From NCBI RefSeq assembly GCF_029201545.1, contig NZ_CP104007.1, forward strand, positions 3,010,501-3,074,500: a stretch of DNA of 64,000 nucleotides, in the 5' to 3' direction. Made by a program: the position numbers and the translations under genes. The notes under the pieces were generated by a model, which saw only the letters and a program-made list of their open reading frames with translations, had not been told where the DNA came from and did no database searches. The stretch is from Devosia sp. FJ2-5-3. Its GTDB lineage: Bacteria; Pseudomonadota; Alphaproteobacteria; Rhizobiales; Devosiaceae. The first letter of the stretch is position 1. Every line of letters begins with the position of its first letter. Below are positions 8,377 to 18,115 of the stretch, piece by piece.

Positions 8377-9966
8377 CTACCCGGCTTGCGACGCGGGTGC
8401 GGGCCCTGCGCCGGCAGCGGCGAGAGCGTTTTCATCGGATTCGATCTCGACCTTCTGGGCCTTCGCACGCGACCCTGAAACGAAGGGGCGTTCCTCGACC
8501 AGCATGGTGAAGACAAAGGCGAGCGCCGCAGAACCGGCCGCAACGAAGAATACGGGATGCAGTGCGGAGGCGAGAGCCTCAAGCACCTGTGCGCGCAGCT
8601 CCACGGGCAGGCCTTCGACCATGCCGGGGGAGAACGAGCCAGCCCCCTCCGTGCCCTCGGGCAGAATATTGGCGAGACGGGAATTGAGCCCGGCCGAGAA
8701 CAGCGCACCGAGGACCGAAATGCCGATCGAGCCGCCGATCTGGCGGAACAATGTTGCCCCGGCGGTGGCGACGCCGACCATTGCCGGAGGGGTCGCGTTC
8801 TGAATGGCCGTGACGCTGACGCTGTTCACCGGACCGATGCCGACGCCGATCATCAGCATATAAAGGCTCACCTGCCAGGTCGGCGTATCGAGCTGCATGA
8901 AGCCGAGCAGGACAAGGCCAATAGTGAGAATGGCGGTCGAAAGGCGCGGAAGGAAGCGGTAGTGGCCGGTTCGCGTCATCAGGAAGCCTGAGGACATTGA
9001 CGCACCGATCATGCCTGCCATCATCGGGACCAATTGCATGGCAGAAGCGGTGGGGGAAACACCCTTTGCCATCTGCAAATAGAGCGGCAGGAAGGTGATC
9101 GAGCCGAACATGGCAATGCCGACGAGAAAACCCACCGCGTTGAAGAGGGTAAAGGTCTGGTTGCGGAAGAGAACCAGCGGCAGGACCGGCTCTGCGGCCT
9201 TCGTCTCGACATAGAGGAAGGCGGCCAGGACAACAGCTGCAAGAATGGCGAGGCCGATGATCTGCGGCGACGTCCAGGCCCAGGTGGTGCCCCCGAGCGA
9301 GGTGGCGAGCACCAGCGCGGTGAGGCTGGTGGAGAGCAGGACGAAACCGAGATAGTCGACCGACCGCTTGACGCGCTCGCCCTTGGGCTTGAGCACCATG
9401 GTGATGACGACGAGCGCAACGATGCCCACGGGCAGGTTGAGCAGGAAGATCCACTGCCAGGAGAAGTGTTCGACGATGAAGCCGCCGAAGATCGGGCCGG
9501 CAATGGCCGAAACGCCGAATACGGCGCTGAACAGGCCCTGCACCTTGCCGCGCTGGCGGGCGGGGATCACGTCGGCAACGACGGTCATGGCGATGACCAT
9601 CAGCCCGCCACCGCCGAGGCCCTGGATGGCACGGGCGGCAATGAGGAAGGTCATGGAATTGGCGGAAGCGGAGAGCACCGAGCCGATCAGGAACAGCACG
9701 ATGGCGATCTGGAGCACGATCTTGCGGCCGTAGAGATCGCCGAGCTTGCCATAAATGGGCGCCACAACGGTGGAGCTGAGGAGATAGGCGATGACCACCC
9801 AAGTCAGGTGTTCAAGGCCGCCAAGCTGGCCGACAATGATGGGCAGGGCCGCCGAGACAATGGTCTGGCCCAGGGATGCGAGGAAAATGGTGGTTGCGAT
9901 GGCGCCGATGATCAGGCGCACGGATTGAACCGGCGCCGTTTCGGCTGGTGACTGAGTATCTGACAT
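8377..9966 (-). CDS. MFS multidrug efflux transporter, DHA2 (EmrB/QacA) family
   Basis: A 529-residue proton-driven exporter with about 14 predicted membrane helices, the size and number of the DHA2 group. Visible signatures are motif A (YGKLGDLYGRK), motif B-like RAIQGLGGGGLM and the motif C region FGVSAIAGPIFGGFIVEHFSWQWIFLLN. The ATG at 9966 begins MSDTQSPAET; a start further upstream at 10035 would add 23 residues inside the regulatory region and is not favoured. A divergent MarR regulator shares the intergenic region with an inverted repeat, so drug-inducible repression is likely. Substrates cannot be read from sequence. Confidence 0.9.
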   Translation of the reverse strand: MSDTQSPAETAPVQSVRLIIGAIATTIFLASLGQTIVSAALPIIVGQLGGLEHLTWVVIAYLLSSTVVAPIYGKLGDLYGRKIVLQIAIVLFLIGSVLSASANSMTFLIAARAIQGLGGGGLMVIAMTVVADVIPARQRGKVQGLFSAVFGVSAIAGPIFGGFIVEHFSWQWIFLLNLPVGIVALVVITMVLKPKGERVKRSVDYLGFVLLSTSLTALVLATSLGGTTWAWTSPQIIGLAILAAVVLAAFLYVETKAAEPVLPLVLFRNQTFTLFNAVGFLVGIAMFGSITFLPLYLQMAKGVSPTASAMQLVPMMAGMIGASMSSGFLMTRTGHYRFLPRLSTAILTIGLVLLGFMQLDTPTWQVSLYMLMIGVGIGPVNSVSVTAIQNATPPAMVGVATAGATLFRQIGGSIGISVLGALFSAGLNSRLANILPEGTEGAGSFSPGMVEGLPVELRAQVLEALASALHPVFFVAAGSAALAFVFTMLVEERPFVSGSRAKAQKVEIESDENALAAAGAGPAPASQAG

Positions 9967-10045
9967 CAGGCAAATCCCGGGCGGGCGCCTTTTGAGCAGC
10001 CAGGCCCTTGCTATAGAATGATTGACACCATACATGTGCCGTTAG

Positions 10046-10072
10046 CAATTACATGTCAACAGCATGCAATTG
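10046..10072. promoter_or_regulatory. Inverted repeat, probable MarR operator
   Basis: CAATTACATG and CATGCAATTG form 10-base arms with one mismatch and a 7-base spacer, in the 131-base region between the divergent MFS and marR genes. A minus-strand TTGACA overlaps the spacer and left arm, so binding here would block transcription of the pump. MarR dimers bind such AT-rich palindromes. The assignment is inference from position and symmetry. Confidence 0.5.
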
Positions 10073-10097
10073 TCATTAGCAGTGAATAGGGGCCGAA

Positions 10098-10691
10098 ATG
10101 GCTGACAACAATGCGAGCGCGATCAATGCCCTGCTCGAAAAGGCGGGGATCAGTCCGGAGACGACCGATGTCGTCCTGACTGTCGACGCGCTGCTGCAGC
10201 GCTGGCGCCGGCGGGCGATGCGGCGCGAAATGGGCCACAAAGCCCTTATCGATCTCAAGGCCGGCATAGATCTGGCCCAATTGGACGTGCTGATCGCGAT
10301 AGAGGGCCCTACCCCGGAATTCGGCGAGGCCAGTGGCGAGACAATGATCGCGACAGTGGCCGAGCGGCTGGGTATCGATCCTTCCCGCGCCAGCCGGGTG
10401 GTGAGCGAAATGGTGGAGCGCGGCTTTGCCCGGCGCGCTGTGAGTCAGGCCGACGCGCGACGCACCATTATCGAGCTCACCGAACGGGGTCGCGCGCTGG
10501 TAGACGCAGTGCGGGCATACAAATTTCTCGTCATGGGGGATTTTTTCTCCGGCTGGTCCGCCGAGGATCTGGCTGTTTTCGTGCCCCTGCTGCAGCGCTT
10601 TGCCAGTTGGAACGAAGGCATGGGCCGGTCCGCCGAAAAATTCGCAGACGACATCGAAGAACTGTCCAAATCGATACAGGCGCCTCGCTAG
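10098..10691 (+). CDS. MarR-family transcriptional regulator
   Basis: A 197-residue winged-helix regulator. The central part shows the recognition region TMIATVAERLGIDPSRASRVVSEMVERGFARRAVSQADAR in pieces: an HTH around residues 90-115, then the wing with DARRTIIELTERGRALV. N- and C-terminal helices would form the dimer. It is divergent from the DHA2 pump, a classic arrangement in which the regulator represses the pump and itself until a ligand binds. A GGGG run lies just before the start ATG. Confidence 0.9.
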   Translation: MADNNASAINALLEKAGISPETTDVVLTVDALLQRWRRRAMRREMGHKALIDLKAGIDLAQLDVLIAIEGPTPEFGEASGETMIATVAERLGIDPSRASRVVSEMVERGFARRAVSQADARRTIIELTERGRALVDAVRAYKFLVMGDFFSGWSAEDLAVFVPLLQRFASWNEGMGRSAEKFADDIEELSKSIQAPR

Positions 10692-10782
10692 TATCAATTC
10701 CAGGAATGGGCGGGCGCCTGTTTTTTGATTGGACAGGGTGAAGTTGAGCCAATAGCTCTGTGCCTCCTTGAGGGGGGACACC

Positions 10783-12003
10783 ATGACCGATCAATCTCGC
10801 ATGCCGGTCACGGCGCTGCTCGGGGCCAACATGTTCTTTTCGGGCGTGACCTACGCCGCGACCATTCCCTATGCGTCGCTGGCCGGGGTGGACACGCTTG
10901 GTTTGTCGCCGGCGCTGTTCGCCACGATCATGGCAGTCGGCTCCGTGTTGGCGACGTTCGTCTCAGTGGGCCTGGGCTATATTTCGGACAAGCTGCCCGA
11001 CCGTCGCCTGCTGGTGCTGATGACCGCGCTGGCCGGAATGGTTGCCCATGGGATGATCTTCGTCTGGCCCACGCAGGCCAGTTTTGCCTTAGCCATGGGC
11101 GTGATCATGCCGGTTGCGGGGGCCTGCTATTCGCAGTGCTTTGGCTATGTACGGGTCTATTACGCAAGGCACCGCCCGGAGCGGGCGGACTTCATGGTCA
11201 CGGCTCTGCGGACTGTGTTTACCATCGCCTGGATCGTCGTGCCGCCGCTGGCAGGCTGGATCGCGGCTGAGTTCAACATCTTCAACGTCTATCTCGCATC
11301 GGCCCTGAGCTACGCGGCCATCGCGGGTATTTATGCGGCGCTGATGCGCGACCCGGCGACACGCATCGAGGCTTCGGCGCCCAGGCGGCTTGAGGGTGGC
11401 GACTGGCGGTCGAGCTTCGCCCTGCAACCGGGCATTTTGGCGGGGCTGATCGGGCTGGTGGTGATGACCGGCGGATCGCGGCTCTTTACCTTCACCATCC
11501 CCCTTTCCATCGTCACTGACCTCGGCGGAAGCCTGACCGATGTCGGCCTCTATGCGGGGATCACCGCGGCCATCGAGGTCCCGTCCCTGCTGCTCCTGGG
11601 CTATCTCGGCAACCGGCTGTCCAAGGAGACGCTGCTCGCTGGGGCCGGTGTGGTGATGGCGGTGTTCATCGGGCTTGCCAGCCAGATCGGCACCGTTACG
11701 CAACTGTTCTGGCTGCTCGTCCTTAACGGCCTGGGCACGGCGGCGCTGATGACCATCAGCCTCTCCTATGTGCAGGAGGCGATCAAGGATCGGGTCGGAC
11801 TATCAACGTCGCTGTTGGATGTGGTGGCTATTGCGGCCAACCTTCTCGGCGCGACGGCGTTCGGCGTACTGGCGGCCGGCGGAGACTACCGCTTCGCCCT
11901 GATGGTCGCCGCCGTACTTTCGGTGGCTGGAGCCATCATTTTGGCGCTGGGCAATACCGGCCGGCTGGGTGCCAGGCAGAAAGCGGCGGGCGCCAGAATT
12001 TAG
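10783..12003 (+). CDS. MFS transporter, sugar-efflux (SetA-like) type
   Basis: A 406-residue protein with about 12 membrane helices. Motif A-like sequence GYISDKLPDRRLLV lies between helices 2 and 3, and its half-repeat copy GYLGNRLSKETLL comes after helix 8. The overall pattern (FFSGVTYAATIPYASL at the start, CFGYVRVYYARHRPERADFM in the middle) resembles the Set sugar-efflux group, but the substrate assignment is weak. ATG 10783 is chosen because GAGGGGGGAC sits right upstream; an alternative start at 10768 has no such site. It lies 90 bases after marR on the same strand and may be co-transcribed. Confidence 0.85.
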   Translation: MTDQSRMPVTALLGANMFFSGVTYAATIPYASLAGVDTLGLSPALFATIMAVGSVLATFVSVGLGYISDKLPDRRLLVLMTALAGMVAHGMIFVWPTQASFALAMGVIMPVAGACYSQCFGYVRVYYARHRPERADFMVTALRTVFTIAWIVVPPLAGWIAAEFNIFNVYLASALSYAAIAGIYAALMRDPATRIEASAPRRLEGGDWRSSFALQPGILAGLIGLVVMTGGSRLFTFTIPLSIVTDLGGSLTDVGLYAGITAAIEVPSLLLLGYLGNRLSKETLLAGAGVVMAVFIGLASQIGTVTQLFWLLVLNGLGTAALMTISLSYVQEAIKDRVGLSTSLLDVVAIAANLLGATAFGVLAAGGDYRFALMVAAVLSVAGAIILALGNTGRLGARQKAAGARI

Positions 12004-12021
12004 GCGCCCGCCTGCATCAGA

Positions 12022-13893
12022 TCAGCCGTTTGCGGGCTTGCGCTTGGGTGCACGTGGCTTGTCGCCATCCTTGGACCAGGTCGGCTTGCCCTTATCCTTG
12101 GAGAAGGTCTTCTCCTTGTAGGGCTTGTCCGACTTGAAGGCTGGCTTGTCCTTGGCGGCAGCGGGCCGACGCTTGGAGGCATCGTCGCCGTCCTTGCTCC
12201 AGGTCTTGCGTTCCGGACGTTCGCCGCGCGGTGCGGAATCGAAGTCAGGACGCTTGCTCTTGGGGCGCTCGGACCGCTCTGCGACCGGCATGTCGCCCTC
12301 GACCGGGGAGATGGTTATCCCCTTCTCGCCGGAACCGTTCTTGGCAATCGTGCGCGCATAGGCGTCGGCCTTGTCGGCGGCGATTTCAAAAAGGCTTTCG
12401 GTGTCGAAGATGCGGATCGAGCCGATATCGCCCTTGGTGGTCTTGCCGGCCTTGCACAACATGGGCAGGAGCCAACGCGGTTCGGCACGCTGCTTGCGGC
12501 CGACATTGACACGGAACCAGGTGCCGCCCTCGAAGCGCTCGCGGGTGCGCGGGGCACGCGTGTCGAGCGCCGCGCCGGCTTCCTGGGCCGTCACATCCTC
12601 GGGGATCGGACGGGCAGCAAGCTGCTGGCGGAGATAGGCGGCGGCAATGGCCTCGGGGGTGTGACGCTCGAGCAGCTGGCTGACCAGCTGCGCTTCGTCA
12701 CCATTTTCCGGAGCCTTGATCGTTTCGGAGGAAAGGATGGCTTCCTTGTATTTTTCCTCGATCTCGGAGGCCAGGGGCGGCGTCATCAAAGAAACGTCGA
12801 GCTTGGCGGTGCGCAGAATGCGCTGGGCGACGCCGCGACGATGCGCACCGGCGATGATGACGCTGGTGCCCTTGCGGCCGGCGCGACCGGTGCGGCCCGA
12901 ACGGTGCAGCAGCGTATCGGCATTGGTGGGCAGATCGGCGTGGATGACGAGATCAAGATTGGGCAGGTCAATGCCGCGGGCGGCCACGTCGGTGGCGACA
13001 CAGATGCGAGCGCGACCATCGCGCATCGACTGCAGGGCGCTGGTGCGTTCCGCCTGGCTCAGCTCGCCCGACAGAGTGACAACGTCGAAACCGCGATTGT
13101 GAAGGCGTGCCGAGAGATGCTTCACGCCTTCGCGGGTGGAGGCGAAGACGATGGTATTGGCGCTGTCGAACCACAGCAGGGTGTTGATGACGGCGTTTTC
13201 GCGCTCGGCCGCGGGCACGAGCATCAGGCGGTAGTCGATATCGGCGTGCTGTTCTTCCGAGCTCGTGGCGGAGATCCGCAGCGCATCGCGCTGGAAGGTC
13301 TTGGCCAGTTGCACGATGGGGCGTGGCACTGTTGCGGAGAACAGCAGCGTGCGGCGATCTTCCGGCGCGGCGGCGAGAATGAACTCGAGATCTTCGCGGA
13401 AGCCGAGATCAAGCATTTCGTCGGCTTCGTCGAGGACGACAGCGCGTAGGGCGGACATGTCGAGGGCGCCGCGAGTGATGTGATCGCGAAGGCGGCCGGG
13501 CGTGCCGACCACAATGTGGGCGCCGCGCTCGAGGGCACGTCGCTCGGTGCGAGCATCCATGCCGCCGACGCTGGCGACGATGCGCGCGTCGAGATTGGCA
13601 TAAAGCCATTCGAGTTCGCGCTGAACCTGCAGGGCCAGTTCGCGGGTCGGGGCGATGACCAGCGCTAGGGGAACTTCAGCATCAGGCAGTGTATCAGCGT
13701 CGCCCAGAATGGTCGGGGCGATAGCCATGCCAAAAGCGACGGTTTTGCCCGAGCCGGTCTGAGCGGAAACGAGCAGGTCGCGACCCGCGGTCTCGTCTTC
13801 TATGACGGCCGACTGGACAGCAGTGAGATTGGCGTAGCCCTTGGCGGCCAGAGCGCCGGCAATGGCTGGGAGAATAGAGTCTGGAAGTGACAT
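12022..13893 (-). CDS. DEAD-box ATP-dependent RNA helicase with DbpA-type RNA-binding domain
   Basis: A 623-residue RNA helicase of the DeaD/DbpA group, which unwinds rRNA or mRNA structure using ATP. Core motifs in order: AQTGSGKT (44-51), PTRELALQ (82-89), TPGR (131-134), DEAD (155-158), SAT (186-188), TDVAARGIDL (301-310) and HRSGRTGR (330-337). A DbpA-like RNA-binding domain occupies about 455-530 (FRVNVGRKQRA, then GDIGSIRIF). The last 80 residues are a low-complexity Lys/Pro/Asp tail with repeated WSKDGD and KPAFKSDKP-like units, as in cold-shock helicases. It stands alone, convergent with the MFS gene. Confidence 0.93.
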   Translation of the reverse strand: MSLPDSILPAIAGALAAKGYANLTAVQSAVIEDETAGRDLLVSAQTGSGKTVAFGMAIAPTILGDADTLPDAEVPLALVIAPTRELALQVQRELEWLYANLDARIVASVGGMDARTERRALERGAHIVVGTPGRLRDHITRGALDMSALRAVVLDEADEMLDLGFREDLEFILAAAPEDRRTLLFSATVPRPIVQLAKTFQRDALRISATSSEEQHADIDYRLMLVPAAERENAVINTLLWFDSANTIVFASTREGVKHLSARLHNRGFDVVTLSGELSQAERTSALQSMRDGRARICVATDVAARGIDLPNLDLVIHADLPTNADTLLHRSGRTGRAGRKGTSVIIAGAHRRGVAQRILRTAKLDVSLMTPPLASEIEEKYKEAILSSETIKAPENGDEAQLVSQLLERHTPEAIAAAYLRQQLAARPIPEDVTAQEAGAALDTRAPRTRERFEGGTWFRVNVGRKQRAEPRWLLPMLCKAGKTTKGDIGSIRIFDTESLFEIAADKADAYARTIAKNGSGEKGITISPVEGDMPVAERSERPKSKRPDFDSAPRGERPERKTWSKDGDDASKRRPAAAKDKPAFKSDKPYKEKTFSKDKGKPTWSKDGDKPRAPKRKPANG

Positions 13894-14047
13894 GTCGTGG
13901 CTTTCAAAAGCGGGTTAGCCCCGTGAGCACGAAGTCACTCCCGTCACAACAATCGGGAAAATTCGCAAGCAAAAGGGCATCTCGGCGCCAAGGTCTGCGG
14001 GAAATGCAGAAGGGGGCGCATTCGTTCAGTGGCACTATACCACAGGA

Positions 14048-14080
14048 AAAGAAAAAAAGGCCGCCCGGCTGGGCGGCCTC
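14048..14080 (-). terminator. Rho-independent terminator of ndk
   Basis: On the minus strand GGCCGCCC-AGCC-GGGCGGCC is followed by TTTTTTTC, 25 bases after the ndk stop codon. The stem is perfect and the T tract strong, so this is a confident terminator. Confidence 0.9.
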
Positions 14081-14102
14081 AAAAGTCGTGATTGCGGCGG
14101 CG

Positions 14103-14525
14103 TTAGCCGACCAGCTCTTCGTCGGAGAAGAAGAACTTGATTTCTTCGGCAGCGGTCTCGGGAGCATCCGAACCGTGGACGGAGTTTTCGCCAACGGAAA
14201 GAGCAAATTCCTTGCGGATCGTGCCTTCAGCGGCGTTTGCCGGGTTGGTGGCGCCCATGATTTCGCGGTTCTTGAGAATGGCGTTTTCGCCTTCGAGAAC
14301 CTGAACGACAACCGGCGACGCAATCATCTGCTCGACCAGTTCGCCAAAGAAGGGGCGTTCCTTGTGCACAGCGTAGAAGCCTTCGGCCTGTTCGCGCGTC
14401 ATGTGGATTTTCTTGAGGGCGATCGGGGTCAGACCGGCTTCCTCGAACTTGGTGAGGATCTTGCCGATGAGGTTACGACGGACGGCATCGGGCTTGATGA
14501 TAGAGAAAGTGCGTTCGATCGCCAT
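14103..14525 (-). CDS. ndk: Nucleoside diphosphate kinase
   Basis: A 140-residue cytosolic enzyme that transfers the gamma phosphate of ATP to other nucleoside diphosphates. The start [16 protein letters not shown] and the catalytic loop [12 protein letters not shown] with the phosphorylated His (about residue 117) are both intact. R-N-P contacts are present in [13 protein letters not shown]. The length is normal for the family. A monocistronic arrangement is likely: an intrinsic terminator follows and the DEAD-box gene lies 200 bases beyond. An AGGTC site precedes the ATG. Confidence 0.97.
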   Translation of the reverse strand: MAIERTFSIIKPDAVRRNLIGKILTKFEEAGLTPIALKKIHMTREQAEGFYAVHKERPFFGELVEQMIASPVVVQVLEGENAILKNREIMGATNPANAAEGTIRKEFALSVGENSVHGSDAPETAAEEIKFFFSDEELVG

Positions 14526-14651
14526 GGCGAGTTGACCTGCTTATTGCTTAGGATGATGGCGCCTTTTAGCGGGAGAGTTTTGCTGGCGCAAGACATCCCG
14601 ACAGACCCGGGCCTATCTGCCGCAAATCGCGTGTAAAGCGGGCTGCCACGC

Positions 14652-15032
14652 CTAGTCGCGTTCTACCGATGTGGAACCGGTGGCGATGATTGCACCGTCC
14701 GTACCGGTAAGGGTGACGTCGATATTGTCGATTGGATCCTCGGTTTCGATCGCCTGTTTTATCTCATGCTCCTCAATCTGCATGGTGCAGACTTCGGATG
14801 TGGCGGTTGCGGGGAATGTCACGGCCAGCGTGCCGTTGACCATTTCGCCGAGCTCAGCACGGCCGATCGCTTCGCAAGCGCTACCGCCATACTCGAAATC
14901 GATGAGAATCTGGAAGGAGTTAATGCGGGTGGCGTCGAGGTCCTCGAGGCGCTGAGTTTGCTCCTGCGCCAGGACAGGCGCGGCAAGGCCGGCGGAAACG
15001 ACGAGGGCGAGGGCAAGGCGGGCGTCAAGCAT
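14652..15032 (-). CDS. Unrecognised small secreted protein
   Basis: A 126-residue protein with a clear signal peptide (LALALVVSAGLAAPVLAQ, cleavage near residue 23). The mature part is acidic with two cysteines (GSACEAIG and EVCTMQ) that could form a disulfide in the periplasm. The start ATG at 15032 has AAAGGACG upstream; longer in-frame starts lack a signal peptide. I do not recognise a family. It lies between ndk and a divergent ABC-F gene. Confidence 0.65.
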   Translation of the reverse strand: MLDARLALALVVSAGLAAPVLAQEQTQRLEDLDATRINSFQILIDFEYGGSACEAIGRAELGEMVNGTLAVTFPATATSEVCTMQIEEHEIKQAIETEDPIDNIDVTLTGTDGAIIATGSTSVERD

Positions 15033-15262
15033 GGGGCGTCCTTTCAGGCTCGGCATTTGAGCAGAATGCTGCGCGGCGCGATTGGATGCACAATTGTGAA
15101 GCGCCGCGGCGAAGTGTCCGGCATGTGGACGCAAGAGTGCTTTGGCCGGTTGCCATGGCAGAGGCTTGCCTCTATCCAGCAGCCTAGACATTTTTACGCA
15201 GCTCCCTGCCCTGTCGGGCCAAATGATGCCTGCGCCTTTCCCTCGGATTCCTGTTTGCCGCC

Positions 15263-17134
15263 ATGCTGACCATTTCCAATCTCACCTACCGCATCCAGGG
15301 CCGCGAATTGTTCGACGATGCCTCGGTAGTTATTCCGACGGGATCCAAGACTGGTTTCGTGGGCAAGAACGGCACCGGCAAGACGACGCTGTTCCATTTG
15401 ATCCAGGGGCATATCGGCGCCGACGCCGGCGGCATCGAGGTGACGAAGAAGGCGCGGATCGGCGCTGTCGCCCAGGAAGCGCCAGCGGGCAATGAAACCG
15501 TGCTCGACGTGGTGCTGGCCGCCGACAAGGAGCGCACGGCGCTGCTGGCAGAGGCCGAGATTGCGACCGACCCCAACCGGATCGGGGAAATTCATACGCG
15601 GCTCGCTGAAATCGAGGCCCACAGTGCGGAGGGCCGGGCCTCCGCGATCCTCAAGGGTCTCGGCTTCGAGCAGGACCGGCAGAACGGGCCGACCCACGAG
15701 CTATCAGGCGGTTGGCGTATGCGCGTGGCGCTGGCGGCAGTGCTGTTCAGCCAGCCCGACCTGCTGCTGCTGGACGAACCGACCAACTATCTCGACCTCG
15801 AAGGCACGCTTTGGCTGGAGAAATATCTCTCCACCTATCCATACACCGTCTTCCTGATCAGCCACGACCGTGACCTCCTGAACAAGGCGGTCAATTCGAT
15901 CGTGCATCTCGAGCATCGCAAATTGACCTTCTACAAGGGCAATTACGACACTTTCGAAACCACCCGCCGCATGCAGATGGAGCTCAACAACAAGAGCCGC
16001 GACAAGACGCTGGATCAAATCGCGCATCTGCAGAAATTCGTGGATCGCTTCAAGGCGAAGGCCACCAAGGCCAAGCAGGCCCAGGCCCGCGTCAAGATGA
16101 TCGAAAAGCTGCGCCCGCCGGCGGCAATGTTCGATGAGCACGGCGCGCCGTTCCAATTCCAGCAGCCCAAGATCGAGCTGCCGACGCCGATGATCACGCT
16201 CGACAGGGTGTCGACCGGCTATGGCGACAAGGTCATCCTGCGCAATGTGACCCAGCGCATCGATCCCGATGCCCGCATCGCCCTGATCGGCGTCAATGGC
16301 AATGGCAAGTCCACTTTCGCCAAGCTGCTGGCCGGGGATATCCCGGTGATCGATGGCAGCATGAAAATCCACAAGAAGCTGGAAATTGCGCATTTCGCGC
16401 AGCACCAGATGGACAAGTTGAAGCCGGAATTGACGCCGCTCGAGCACGTTGTCGAGCTGACGCCGTATGACAACGAAGCCAAGCGTCGCAGTCGGCTGGC
16501 CCAGATGGGCTTGACCACCAGCCGCATGGATACCAAGGCGAAAAATCTCTCCGGTGGCGAGCGGGCGCGTCTGCTCATGGGGCTGATCACCTTCGGCGGC
16601 CCGGCGATGATGATCCTCGACGAACCGACCAACCATCTCGATATCGACAGCCGCGACGCGCTGGTGCACGCGCTCAACGACTATCAGGGCGCGGTCTTCA
16701 TCATCTCGCATGATCGCCATTTGATCGAGGCGACCTGCGACACGCTGTGGATTGCCGAGAACGGCACCATCCGCGAACTCGACGAGGATCTCGACAGCTA
16801 CCAGCGCAGCATCACGTCGAACAAAGAATCCAAGAAAAATTCCGGCGACGCCAAGGGCGATCGCAAGCTTTCCCGCCAGGAAGCGGCAGCGCGTCGGGCA
16901 GATCTCGCTCCGCTGAAGAAAAAGATCGCGGACGCAGACAAGAAGATGACCCGGCTCAGGACCGAGATCGAAAAAGTCGAGGCGCAGCTGGCTGACCCGA
17001 CCGTCTATAACGGCCCAGCCGACCGCCTGATTGCACTGGGCAAGGACAAGGCCCGGTTCAGCACGGAACTCGAGGCAATCGAGGAAAGCTGGCTGACATT
17101 GAGCGCCGAGCTTGAGGAAGCCGAACGCGATTAG
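15263..17134 (+). CDS. ABC-F family ribosome-associated ATPase
   Basis: A 623-residue soluble protein with two ABC ATPase domains and no membrane part, the ABC-F layout. Domain 1: Walker A GKNGTGKTT (34-42), signature LSGG (147-150), Walker B LLLLDEPTN (167-175). A charged linker (about 235-290) carries the P-site tRNA interaction motif region, rich in Lys/Ala. Domain 2: Walker A GVNGNGKST (343-351), LSGGERAR (429-436), DEPTNHLD (453-460). A C-terminal coiled coil fills about 560-623. The form is nearest to YheS/Uup. ABC-F proteins act on ribosomes to rescue or tune translation. Confidence 0.92.
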   Translation: MLTISNLTYRIQGRELFDDASVVIPTGSKTGFVGKNGTGKTTLFHLIQGHIGADAGGIEVTKKARIGAVAQEAPAGNETVLDVVLAADKERTALLAEAEIATDPNRIGEIHTRLAEIEAHSAEGRASAILKGLGFEQDRQNGPTHELSGGWRMRVALAAVLFSQPDLLLLDEPTNYLDLEGTLWLEKYLSTYPYTVFLISHDRDLLNKAVNSIVHLEHRKLTFYKGNYDTFETTRRMQMELNNKSRDKTLDQIAHLQKFVDRFKAKATKAKQAQARVKMIEKLRPPAAMFDEHGAPFQFQQPKIELPTPMITLDRVSTGYGDKVILRNVTQRIDPDARIALIGVNGNGKSTFAKLLAGDIPVIDGSMKIHKKLEIAHFAQHQMDKLKPELTPLEHVVELTPYDNEAKRRSRLAQMGLTTSRMDTKAKNLSGGERARLLMGLITFGGPAMMILDEPTNHLDIDSRDALVHALNDYQGAVFIISHDRHLIEATCDTLWIAENGTIRELDEDLDSYQRSITSNKESKKNSGDAKGDRKLSRQEAAARRADLAPLKKKIADADKKMTRLRTEIEKVEAQLADPTVYNGPADRLIALGKDKARFSTELEAIEESWLTLSAELEEAERD

Positions 17135-17221
17135 AAAACGTAAAGGCCAATCCATGCCGCGAGTTGACAGCTCCCGGCTGTTGCACTCTGCTGGCGCCTG
17201 ATCGGGCAGCAAGGGCTTGTC

Positions 17222-18082
17222 ATGCGTGTTTTTCTAGCGTCTCTGCTCGTGGCTGCATTGGCCCTGGTTCCGCAGGCGGCCCAGGCACAGGACCTGACGG
17301 GATACACCAAGGCGCAGCGCGCCGAAATCATCCGCTTTGCCGCCAACAACAGTCTTTTCGTGCTCTACCACGAAATGGCGCACCTGCTGGTGCACCAGAT
17401 GCAATTGCCCGTGCTGGGCCGCGAAGAGGATGCGGCGGACAATGTCGCGACCTGGATGCTGCTCAACAAGCGATCCAAGGAAGCCGACCAGGCGCTGGCC
17501 GACGCGGCCAAGGGCTGGCAGCTCTCGGGCGTTGCCTATGGAAGCGGAGAGTTTGAGGAAGACTATGCCGCTGGCCACAGCCTCGACAAGCAGAGGGCCT
17601 ATCAGATCGTCTGCATGATGGTGGGCAGCGACGGCAAGGCATTCCGGCCCATTGCCAATCAATATGCGATGGACCACGAGCGGCAGGACACCTGCCAGTG
17701 GGACTACCGGCTGATCAACCGCAGCATAAAGAGCCTTTTGAGCGAGCGGCCCGCAAACGCGAAGAGCACGGTCGTAAACGTGACCTATCACGATGCAGGC
17801 GGGCGATTGCGACTGGCCGCGGACGCTTTCCGCTCGAGCGGCGTGTTCGACCAGGTGGCCCAAGATCTGCGCGAGAATTTCAGCCTGCGCCGGCCGGTGC
17901 GTTTCAACGCGAAAAGATGCGGCGAAGCGAACGCATTTTATGACCCCGACACCATAGAAATCATCTTCTGCTATGAGCTGATGACGGATTATATGGAGCT
18001 CTATGCCGCCGAGTTGCCAAAGCCGGCGGCGCCTGTGCCCCAGGGGGGTGGCGCGGGAAAAGAAAAGACAAAGAGCTTTTAG
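17222..18082 (+). CDS. DUF4344 putative metallopeptidase, first of a tandem pair
   Basis: A 286-residue exported protein with a signal peptide (residues 1-23, ending AQAQ). The zinc-protease core YHEMAHLL gives H50-E51-x-x-H54, followed 13 residues later by GREEDAAD, whose acidic residues are candidate third ligand. A second conserved block, AGHSLDKQRAYQIVCMMVG, and the end motif CGEANAFYDPDTIEIIFCYEL are shared with the next gene. This pattern is DUF4344; its biological substrate is unknown. The C-terminus is a Pro/Gly/Lys-rich tail. The two paralogs are 33 bases apart and probably co-transcribed. Confidence 0.85.
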   Translation: MRVFLASLLVAALALVPQAAQAQDLTGYTKAQRAEIIRFAANNSLFVLYHEMAHLLVHQMQLPVLGREEDAADNVATWMLLNKRSKEADQALADAAKGWQLSGVAYGSGEFEEDYAAGHSLDKQRAYQIVCMMVGSDGKAFRPIANQYAMDHERQDTCQWDYRLINRSIKSLLSERPANAKSTVVNVTYHDAGGRLRLAADAFRSSGVFDQVAQDLRENFSLRRPVRFNAKRCGEANAFYDPDTIEIIFCYELMTDYMELYAAELPKPAAPVPQGGGAGKEKTKSF

Positions 18083-18115
18083 GCGGCAGCCTCTAGATAT
18101 TCCGGAGATCGATGA

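Noticed and set aside
15704..17212. 502-residue minus-strand open frame opposite the ABC-F gene
   Set aside because: It lies antisense to a gene with full ABC motifs and shows no domain of its own.
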